DNA from: Verrucomicrobiales bacterium
GTDB taxonomy: Bacteria > Verrucomicrobiota > Verrucomicrobiia > Limisphaerales > UBA9464
Assembly: GCA_005793375.1 (NCBI GenBank)
Contig: SXSK01000414.1
Span: forward strand, 1-33,038
DNA: 33,038 bases
Direction of reading: 5' to 3'
Of the stretch, positions 15,798 to 22,993 are shown piece by piece. Below the pieces are notes generated by a model. That model saw nothing but the letters and a program-made list of their open reading frames with translations. It did not search any database and had not been told where the DNA came from. The position numbers and the translations under genes are program-made. The stretch's first letter is position 1. The number at the start of each line of letters is the position of its first letter.

Positions 15798-17192
15798 TCA
15801 GGCTGGAAGGACGGAAAAACTGTGGATCGTTTTGCCCTCGAGATTGACGTAAGTGACCGTCGCCTTTTCGGGAGAGACATCTAATTGAGCATGGCCCGAA
15901 TCGGGCCAGAATCGTTCGTAGCCAGTTTCCGCCTTCGTAAATTTCCACGGCGCACCACAACTTCCCGGCAGCGAGTAATGTATTCCGTCCACAACCTCAT
16001 CCACGAACACATGATCGTGGCCGTAAAAGAAGATCTGCACTTTGTGCTTCTTCATCAGACCGTGAATTCTGGCTTGTTCACCAGAGTTCGCAGCGCGATA
16101 GCCACCGCGGCCGTACTCGGTATTTAATGAGTCGCCTGCGTTGCCGCCCGCGGGATGATGCATACACACAAAACGGAAGCGTTCGGTTGCCTTTTGCAGC
16201 GTCGATTCGAACCACGCCAACTGCTTCTCGCCCAGGGTCCAATCCTCGATCCGATTCACGTCCGACATAAGGCTCGGAAGCTTGGCAGGATTGGACGGCT
16301 TGGAATACGTTTGAATGTTCAAGATGACGTAAAGGGCATCCCCCCACGCAAAGGCATAATAATCCTCACCTTCGCTCCCTCCTTGCGGATACGTGAGGTG
16401 ATTTGGTCCCGGCAACAATGCACGGCGAACCGAAGAGGTCATCTGGATGCTCGCCTCGGGAAATTTACCGCTTTCACCGGACCAATTGCCAATCACCGAG
16501 AAGTGCGGCGAGTGCCGTGAAAGCGGTCCGATTTGCTGACGGTATTGAGCATAGGCGGAAATGGCACCCGCGGAGTTCTTTTGCGGAAACTCGCGCGAGC
16601 CTGACCACGCGGTGTTATCGCCGAGGTCCAAGACAAATTCACCCTTCGCCCGTGCGGCATTTCGGACGACCCGATCCAGTGTGAGCGCTGGGCCACTACC
16701 CGCCGGAAACGAACCCGTATGCGAGTCCGTGATCAATACGGCGGTGTAACTGGCCGATCCCTTGCGTTGAGTCCAAAACGTGCCGTCCGCTGCTTCGTGA
16801 AAATTTTTGTCCACCCCGCGCTTGAGCGAAATTCGATAGTCGTATTTGGTCCCAGGAGAAAGCTCACTCACGTCCCACCCTAAGAGTTCACGCACAGACA
16901 CTCTGGGCGCGAGCGGGTGTCGTTTCCAATCGGGCGACCCTTCTCGACGATATTCAATTCGCGCTTCTGCTTCCTGGTCGCCATTCAACGCGTTGATATG
17001 GATGGAGTTTTCAGTGGGACGCGAGAGCAATGGGGGCAGAAACAAGAGCGATTCGGCACCAGTGATGGCAACCTGTTCCGCGGCATTCAACGAAGCACCA
17101 GTGGCCATGAGTGACGCCGTGGCTGATGAGGACTCGTGTAAAAATCTGCGACGCGAAAGCAGTTTTGACCAATCTCGCTCGTCAGGTGTCAT
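15798..17192 (-). CDS. Tat-exported metallophosphoesterase (purple acid phosphatase-like)
   Basis: 464 aa from the ATG at 17192; the open frame to 17249 adds 19 residues ahead of the signal and is less likely. Tat signal S13-R-R-R-F-L18 followed by a hydrophobic segment to about residue 45. Residues ~55-140 form a fibronectin-III-like domain, as in purple acid phosphatases. The calcineurin-like phosphoesterase domain shows D156-S-H158, G191-D192-N, G235-N236 followed by W237, H345-H346 and G391-H392-D-H394. The GNH motif therefore has Trp where the catalytic His is expected; the other metal ligands are present. It acts in the periplasm or outside; the substrate is unknown. It is on the same strand upstream of cysQ and divergent from the sulfatase-fold gene. 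Confidence 0.9.
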   Translation of the reverse strand: MTPDERDWSKLLSRRRFLHESSSATASLMATGASLNAAEQVAITGAESLLFLPPLLSRPTENSIHINALNGDQEAEARIEYRREGSPDWKRHPLAPRVSVRELLGWDVSELSPGTKYDYRISLKRGVDKNFHEAADGTFWTQRKGSASYTAVLITDSHTGSFPAGSGPALTLDRVVRNAARAKGEFVLDLGDNTAWSGSREFPQKNSAGAISAYAQYRQQIGPLSRHSPHFSVIGNWSGESGKFPEASIQMTSSVRRALLPGPNHLTYPQGGSEGEDYYAFAWGDALYVILNIQTYSKPSNPAKLPSLMSDVNRIEDWTLGEKQLAWFESTLQKATERFRFVCMHHPAGGNAGDSLNTEYGRGGYRAANSGEQARIHGLMKKHKVQIFFYGHDHVFVDEVVDGIHYSLPGSCGAPWKFTKAETGYERFWPDSGHAQLDVSPEKATVTYVNLEGKTIHSFSVLPA

Positions 17193-17494
17193 GGTTGAAA
17201 CCTGAGGCGGGCCCATGGAAAAAGCAAGTTTGGTGGCATGACACCCCACGCCCAGGCTTTACCGCTAGGGGAACACGATCCTCGGAAGCGCCCTTTGACT
17301 CAACGACTCCGACTCAACGATTGACCTGTTCCACGGACCCACATAGCGTCAAAGCGATCCTGAAAGAAAGAACGCCCACTGGCTTGCGCCAATGAATTGA
17401 GTCTGTGTTCAGAAGTTCCAGGCGACTCCTTGGGGCAACTTGCTGGTTGGAAAAACCGCGCCTTAAAACCTTTGCCGTGTCACTCCTCCGGATA
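17193..17494. other. Divergent intergenic region
   Basis: 302 bases between the divergently oriented metallophosphoesterase and the sulfatase-fold lipoprotein genes; promoters for both should be here, but I see no convincing -35/-10 pair. It contains a 10-bp direct repeat, GACTCAACGA, at 17297-17306 and 17311-17320. The open frame continues upstream of the chosen start of the plus-strand gene to 17405. Confidence 0.4.
17297..17320 (+). repeat. Short direct repeat GACTCAACGA x2
   Basis: Two perfect 10-bp copies with a 14-bp period in the divergent intergenic region. They may be a regulator binding site or a slippage repeat; another short tandem repeat of similar composition precedes the gene at 30970. 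Confidence 0.4.
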
Positions 17495-20122
17495 ATGGCT
17501 TCCAACAGAAATCATCTCGTGTTTGGGTTCCTCTTAGGCCTGCTCCTGCCAGCGTGCCAGCGAGAGGAACCAGCCAAGGCCAATGCCGCCGTTTTTCGAT
17601 TATTCGACCTTTTTCAACCGGAAGATTTGGCGGGAAAGATAACTCCAGAAGACGCCAACTGGCCACGCGTGGAATGGCTCGCTTCCGACATGGCACCCTG
17701 GGTTCCCCCGCCAAAGTCAGAAACAAACAGCCCCAGGAATGCACTGACCACAAGATCGATCCTCGGATTCCGTGCACTCAGCGATCTCGCCGAACTGAGG
17801 ACGGAAGGAGCCCAACTCAAGGGGACCATCACCGGGAAAACCCCAATCCTGGATTTTGCTTTTGCCAAGCACTGGGGCGATGCAAAGTCAGTCAAAGTCG
17901 TTGAAGTCCGCATGAATATTTCCGGCGCCAAGTTGGTCTTGGCGAGGTTCGATGGAAACACGACCGTGGATGACGCCGAGGCGGTGAAATGGGCATCTCA
18001 ATCCGACACCTGGACCAACGCAGTTGAGGTCGTGGCGGAAAAACCCAACACTTATCGCTTTGAAATTCAGCCTCATCACAAACCGTCGGGGACGAATCAG
18101 AACGCGGGAGATCATCGACATTTGCTCCTGGCCTTCCACGAGTGCACGTCCGCAAAAGTCTCGATCGAATCCGTGCGATTCGTGAGTGAACGGGAAGAGA
18201 AGCTCAAGGAACCGTCGGGTCAGCAATGGGCAGGCCTGGCGGAAATATTTCATGCCTCATTGGCGGCCAAGACGCCCGAGTCCATCCGGATTCCTGTTCG
18301 AGCGCTTCCAGAACGAGCGCGCCTGGACTTCGCGTTCGGCACCAAGGAGGACGCCCCGCTCAAATTCAAGGTGATGGTTTCCGACCGGGACGGCCCAGCG
18401 GATTCAACCGCAGCCGTGGTGTTCGAACGTACCGTCACGATTCCGAACCGTTGGCAAACGGCGCGGATCGACTTGTCTAGCTACGCTGGCAAGAGCGTCT
18501 TGGTGGAATTCGCACTTGCTGGTGACACCAAGGGTCTTTGGGGTTACTGGGGTTCTCCTGTCATCCGAAGCCATCCAGGGTCCGGGGCAGCATCCCTTGT
18601 TAGCAACTCCAATTCAAATAAGCGCAAGCCGCGAGGGGTGATTCTTCTGCTGACCGATACCCTGCGCAAAGATCACCTGAATATCTACGGCTACCCGCGT
18701 GAAACCGTGATCCATCTCAAGAAGTTCGCGGACGAAGGCGTTGCATTCAGCCACGCCATCTCGCAGGGGACGTGGACGAAGGTGTCGGTTCCATCGATCA
18801 TGACATCCCTCTATCCCCTCTCGAGCGGAGTGATCGATATGGAACACGCCCTGCCGGCATCAGCCAAAACGCTTGCGGAAATCTTCCGCGACGAAGGTTA
18901 CGCCACCGTGGCGTATTCGTCGGTGGCGTTCACGGGTAAGATGAACAACATGCACCAGGGCTATGACGAATTGCATGAGAGCGGGTCCATTTCGGATAAG
19001 GACTACCGGGCCAAGACAGCGCGCCACTACGTCGATCGCCTCATTCCATGGCTCGAGCAGCATCGTGATGAGCCTTTTTTTGTCTTCCTCCATGTGTTCG
19101 ATCCTCATTCACCGTTCCGGCCACGCCCGCCCTACGACACTCTCTGGGGCGCGCCAGGAGCCAAGGACCGTATGGCGGAATTGGACGCCGACATCGCGAA
19201 ACACAAAGTTGCGAATACATTCGGCTTGCCGCATAAAGACGAGTATGTCTCGAAAACAGGAAATGACCCCGATGAGTTGCTGAAGATCTATAAGGACTGG
19301 TACGACGGTTCGATTCGTGGCATGGATGCCGAGATGGGTCGGTTGTTTGAGGCGTTGCGCACACTGGGCTTGGACCATGACACACTCATGGTTTGGGCAG
19401 CCGATCACGGAGAGGAATTCTGGGAGCATAACGAACTCTTTCACGGCCACAGCGTGTATGGTGAACTGAACCAAGTCCCATTGGTCTATCGATGGCCTAA
19501 TAGTCCTGACCTAAAGAAAGGTGTCATGATCGATCACCAAGTCCAGAACATCGACATCATGCCCACTATTCTAGAACTCGCGGGGATCACGGGCTCAACG
19601 AATATGCAAGGCCGGAGCCTCGTGCCGCTCCTAAATGGTCGCGGCGCCGCCACGTGGCAGGAGGATCCGGCCATCACTCAGACCATGGTGGATACGACAC
19701 CACCGCCCGGTAGCGCTTCGACCAACAAGGTAGAGAAACCACATTTCGGCGTGATTGAGCGCGGGTGGAAACTAGTGCGAAAGGAAGTTGATCCAGAGGC
19801 TCAGCACGAGGCCTATCAGCACCCACTGGATGATTTGAACCGAACCAATGTCATCAAGTCGGGCGGCCCAACGGCACCTCTCGGCGCCCTCACCAATACG
19901 CTGGAGGCATGGAAAGTCCGCGCTCGTGCTGCATCGCTTCCAAGTGATGAAACCATGACGCAACAAATCAGTTCCGAAGAGCTGCGCCGGCTCCGGGCGC
20001 TGGGTTATGTCGGCGGAGCGACCGTCCGACGGCCTGTCACGAATGCCGCTCCGGCTACCAACACCGTGAACGCGAAAACCAACACCACGACTGGCCCCAT
20101 GAAAGAGGATGCTTCCAAGTGA
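17495..20122 (+). CDS. Sulfatase-fold (alkaline phosphatase superfamily) lipoprotein lacking the formylglycine Cys
   Basis: 875 aa from the ATG at 17495, giving a lipoprotein signal (GLLLPAC, C21); an upstream ATG at 17405 would add 30 basic residues. Residues ~25-370 are a non-catalytic region with beta-sandwich-like stretches (RFEIQPHH, VLVEFALAGDTKGLWGYWG). The sulfatase-like catalytic domain (about 378-720) starts VILLLTDTLRKDHLNIYGYP with metal ligand D388. At the nucleophile site the sequence is GTWTKVSVPSIMTSLYP: aligned to the sulfatase C-x-P-x-R, Thr428 takes the Cys position. Other metal residues are D637-H638 (WAADHGEEFWEHN). Thr nucleophiles occur in LtaS-type phosphoglycerol transferases and phosphodiesterases, so phosphate rather than sulfate chemistry is possible. 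The C-terminal ~150 residues end in a polar tail; SSEELRRLRALGYV lies near residue 826. First gene of the plus-strand run. Confidence 0.9.
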   Translation: MASNRNHLVFGFLLGLLLPACQREEPAKANAAVFRLFDLFQPEDLAGKITPEDANWPRVEWLASDMAPWVPPPKSETNSPRNALTTRSILGFRALSDLAELRTEGAQLKGTITGKTPILDFAFAKHWGDAKSVKVVEVRMNISGAKLVLARFDGNTTVDDAEAVKWASQSDTWTNAVEVVAEKPNTYRFEIQPHHKPSGTNQNAGDHRHLLLAFHECTSAKVSIESVRFVSEREEKLKEPSGQQWAGLAEIFHASLAAKTPESIRIPVRALPERARLDFAFGTKEDAPLKFKVMVSDRDGPADSTAAVVFERTVTIPNRWQTARIDLSSYAGKSVLVEFALAGDTKGLWGYWGSPVIRSHPGSGAASLVSNSNSNKRKPRGVILLLTDTLRKDHLNIYGYPRETVIHLKKFADEGVAFSHAISQGTWTKVSVPSIMTSLYPLSSGVIDMEHALPASAKTLAEIFRDEGYATVAYSSVAFTGKMNNMHQGYDELHESGSISDKDYRAKTARHYVDRLIPWLEQHRDEPFFVFLHVFDPHSPFRPRPPYDTLWGAPGAKDRMAELDADIAKHKVANTFGLPHKDEYVSKTGNDPDELLKIYKDWYDGSIRGMDAEMGRLFEALRTLGLDHDTLMVWAADHGEEFWEHNELFHGHSVYGELNQVPLVYRWPNSPDLKKGVMIDHQVQNIDIMPTILELAGITGSTNMQGRSLVPLLNGRGAATWQEDPAITQTMVDTTPPPGSASTNKVEKPHFGVIERGWKLVRKEVDPEAQHEAYQHPLDDLNRTNVIKSGGPTAPLGALTNTLEAWKVRARAASLPSDETMTQQISSEELRRLRALGYVGGATVRRPVTNAAPATNTVNAKTNTTTGPMKEDASK

Positions 20123-20165
20123 GTCAGCCAGCCATCCCCAGGCGAGACTCCGTGATTGAAGGCCT

Positions 20166-20786
20166 ATGAAAGCTCTGTATTACCGACTTCGTTACGGTCG
20201 GCCGATCGTCCTGGTCTCCGGCCTGCCGCGCTCGGGCACTTCCATGCTGATGCAAATGCTGGAAAAAGGTGGGATGCCCATTGTGACAGACAAGATTCGC
20301 ACTGCCGATGAGGACAATCCCAAGGGTTACCATGAATTCGAGCGCATCAAGGAACTCGACAAGACGACCGACAAAAGCTGGCTGAAGAATTATCGGGGCC
20401 AAGTGATCAAGACGATTTCATTCCTTCTCCAAGACCTGCCGTTGGATTTGAACTACCAAGTCATCTTCATGCGACGCAACATCGAGGAGGTTTTGCGCTC
20501 CCAAAACAAGATGCTCGAACGTAGCGGAACCGCGGGAACGCTCGTCCCAGATGAAAAAATGCGGCAAAACTACGAATTTCACCTGAAAAAGGTCTACTAC
20601 CGCCTGAACCATACTCCAAACTTCCAAGTTCATTACGTAGACTATCCGGCGGTCGTTGCAGATCCCTTAGGTGAAGCCAAACGGATCAACACGTTTCTGG
20701 GCCGCAAACTCAACGTGGAAGCCATGGCCAGCGCCGTTGAAGCTGGGCTTTACCGAAATCGTCAATCGAGCGCTCGCCATGCCTGA
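20166..20786 (+). CDS. PAPS-dependent sulfotransferase family protein
   Basis: 206-aa cytoplasmic P-loop protein. The 5'-phosphosulfate-binding loop is G19-LPRSGTS-26. The 3'-phosphate-binding region is QVIFMRRNIEEVLRSQ (about 99-114), and a YVDYP strand follows at about 158. The fold and motifs match bacterial sulfotransferase-family proteins that move the sulfuryl group from PAPS to an alcohol or amine. The protein is shorter than most (often 250-300 aa), so the acceptor-binding region is minimal. It lies 43 bases after the sulfatase-fold gene, and its last 8 bases overlap the next gene, indicating one operon. CysC at 14139 supplies the donor and CysQ removes PAP. The acceptor is not identifiable. 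A kinase-like P-loop protein is the alternative, but the PRSGTS loop favours sulfotransferase. Confidence 0.85.
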   Translation: MKALYYRLRYGRPIVLVSGLPRSGTSMLMQMLEKGGMPIVTDKIRTADEDNPKGYHEFERIKELDKTTDKSWLKNYRGQVIKTISFLLQDLPLDLNYQVIFMRRNIEEVLRSQNKMLERSGTAGTLVPDEKMRQNYEFHLKKVYYRLNHTPNFQVHYVDYPAVVADPLGEAKRINTFLGRKLNVEAMASAVEAGLYRNRQSSARHA

Positions 20787-22953
20787 ATCGACGCGCCGTC
20801 GTGTTTTGCTGCTCCTGGGCTCACTGGTTGTGTGGTGGCCGGTCTCGGCGCACGCTTACTTGGGGCCGGGTGCGGGCTTCACCATCGTCTCCACATTCTT
20901 CGTTCTATTCGCCGCTTTGGCGTCGGCATTCGTGGTGCTCCTCACATGGCCGTTCCGCTGGCTGCTAAAGGCAATGTTACGCCCCAACCGGCCAGGCCCG
21001 AGCAAAGCCAAACGCGTCGTCATCGTTGGCCTGGATGGACAGGATCCAGAACTGACCGAAAAATGGATGAATGAAGGACTGTTGCCAAATTTCTCGCGGC
21101 TTCGCGAGCAAGGAACTTTCGCACGGTTGGGAACCACACTCCCAGCCGAGTCTCCCGTCGCTTGGTCCTCATTCCAAACGGGCTGCAATCCAGGGAAACA
21201 TCGCATCTACGATTTTCTTGTCCCCAATCGAAAATCACTGATGCCAGAACTGAGTTCAGCAAACGTCATGGCACCAGGTCGGACGCTCGCCCTGGGGAAA
21301 TACCTAATCCCACTCGGCAGGCCCGTCATCGCCGCAGGCCGAAAGAGCGAGGCGTTCTGGTCGATTCTCGGCCGATTCGGAATTTTCAGCACGGTTCTGC
21401 GGGTCCCGATCACCTTTCCACCGGAAAAATTTGACGGAGTGTTGTTGTCCGCAATGAACGTGCCGGATGTGAAGGGCAGCCAGGGCACGTATTACTATTT
21501 CACCACAGACTCAAAGGACAAACGTTCACTCGTCAGCGGACAGCAATGCCCGATGGAGGCCACAGATGGCGTCGCCAAAGGTGAGTTGCCCGGGCCACAG
21601 AACTCGCTCATTAAGGATGGCGGTGAATTGAAAATACCGTTTCGTATCCTCACCACCAACGACGGATCCGGTGCCGCGAAACTACAGCTTCCGAATGAAA
21701 CGATTGAACTTCGCGAGAACGAATATAGTCCATGGGTGACGCTCAGCTACACGGCGATGATGGGATTCACTGTCAAGGCGATCGCCCGTTTTCTCCTGCT
21801 CGGACAAAAGCCACACGTCCGACTTTACGTCACTCCGATCCAGATCGATCCAGAAAACCCCGCTTTGCCGATCTCGCATCCCGTTTCCTACTCGATCTAT
21901 CTCGCCAAGAAGCAAGGCTCGTTCGCGACGCTCGGTGTGGCGGAGGATACGTCGGCCCTCAATGAATGTGTCATCGACGAAAACGCGTTTCTCCAGCAGG
22001 CACAGGATATTCACTTGGAGCGTGAGCAGATGTTTTTCGACGCATTGGCGAAAACTCGCCGGGGGGCTGCGATTTGTGTTTTCGACCTCACAGACCGCGT
22101 CCAGCACATGTTTTTCCGTTTCCATCGCGATACCCACTGGGGCGCCGCCGTGGCGGACGAGCGCCACGCGAACGTGATCCGGGATCTTTACATCCAAATG
22201 GACGAACTCGTCGGTCGAGTCATGAAGGAAATCGACAATGACACCGTGCTCATGGTCCTTTCCGACCACGGGTTCAAACCGTTCCGGCGTGCGGTCGAAC
22301 TGAATCGCTGGTTACAGCAAAGCGGTTATTTGACGGTAAATCCAGCCGCTACGACACCTGACATGTTACAACGGGTCGATTGGTCCAAAACTCAAGCATA
22401 CGCGGTCGGTTTCGGCGGCATCTATTTGAACATTGCCGGTCGCGAGGCCCGTGGAATTGTCCCCAAAGAAGACGCGGCGCGACTGAAGCGGGAGATCCGG
22501 GAGAAATTGAAATTGCTGCGCGATCCACAGCATGCCGGTTCTCCCGTGAGCGAAGTCTATGATCGGGACCAGGCCTACAAAGGGCCTTATGTCATCGACG
22601 CACCCGACTTGGTGGTGGGTTTCGCGCCAGGCTACCGGGTCGCTTGGGAAACGGTTACCGGCGGCTTTGGCGAAACGGTGATTTCAGACAATACCCGTCC
22701 CTGGAGCGGCGATCACAACATGAATCCCCCGGAAGTTCCTGGCATGTTGTTTTGCAATCGCCCGATGGACGTCGAACATCCGAACATCGTGGACATCGCA
22801 CCGACGGTACTCGATCTGTTCGGGGTCACGGTCCCTGCGCATATGGATGGCAAACCGATCATGAACGGCGGGACAAATGCTCGGTCAGGTGTTCCGGTTC
22901 GCGACGCGCCACACTCGAACGTTCCGACAGCGATCCAACAACCGGTCAACTAG
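20779..22953 (+). CDS. Membrane-anchored type I phosphodiesterase-like enzyme (alkaline phosphatase superfamily), paralogue 1
   Basis: 724 aa from the ATG at 20779, overlapping the sulfotransferase stop by 8 bases. It starts with a signal-like segment (LLLLGSLVVWWPVSAHA) and a second hydrophobic helix (about 34-62), so it is probably membrane anchored with the catalytic part outside. Catalytic landmarks of the AP/NPP superfamily: metal D86 in VGLDGQDPELTEKW, S125 at the nucleophile position in ESPVAWSSFQTG, CVFDLTDRVQHMFFR, and D496-H497 in VLSDHGFKPF, then WSGDHN near the end. A large insert (about 190-400) separates the halves and is shared with the next gene. Substrates of this subfamily are unknown; phosphodiester, phosphonate or sulfate esters are possible. 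Tandem duplication with the next gene is evident from the matching order of motifs. Confidence 0.9.
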   Translation: MPESTRRRVLLLLGSLVVWWPVSAHAYLGPGAGFTIVSTFFVLFAALASAFVVLLTWPFRWLLKAMLRPNRPGPSKAKRVVIVGLDGQDPELTEKWMNEGLLPNFSRLREQGTFARLGTTLPAESPVAWSSFQTGCNPGKHRIYDFLVPNRKSLMPELSSANVMAPGRTLALGKYLIPLGRPVIAAGRKSEAFWSILGRFGIFSTVLRVPITFPPEKFDGVLLSAMNVPDVKGSQGTYYYFTTDSKDKRSLVSGQQCPMEATDGVAKGELPGPQNSLIKDGGELKIPFRILTTNDGSGAAKLQLPNETIELRENEYSPWVTLSYTAMMGFTVKAIARFLLLGQKPHVRLYVTPIQIDPENPALPISHPVSYSIYLAKKQGSFATLGVAEDTSALNECVIDENAFLQQAQDIHLEREQMFFDALAKTRRGAAICVFDLTDRVQHMFFRFHRDTHWGAAVADERHANVIRDLYIQMDELVGRVMKEIDNDTVLMVLSDHGFKPFRRAVELNRWLQQSGYLTVNPAATTPDMLQRVDWSKTQAYAVGFGGIYLNIAGREARGIVPKEDAARLKREIREKLKLLRDPQHAGSPVSEVYDRDQAYKGPYVIDAPDLVVGFAPGYRVAWETVTGGFGETVISDNTRPWSGDHNMNPPEVPGMLFCNRPMDVEHPNIVDIAPTVLDLFGVTVPAHMDGKPIMNGGTNARSGVPVRDAPHSNVPTAIQQPVN

Positions 22954-22993
22954 ATGTTAGGTGGCACCCACATTCGGCCATAGTCGATTCGTT

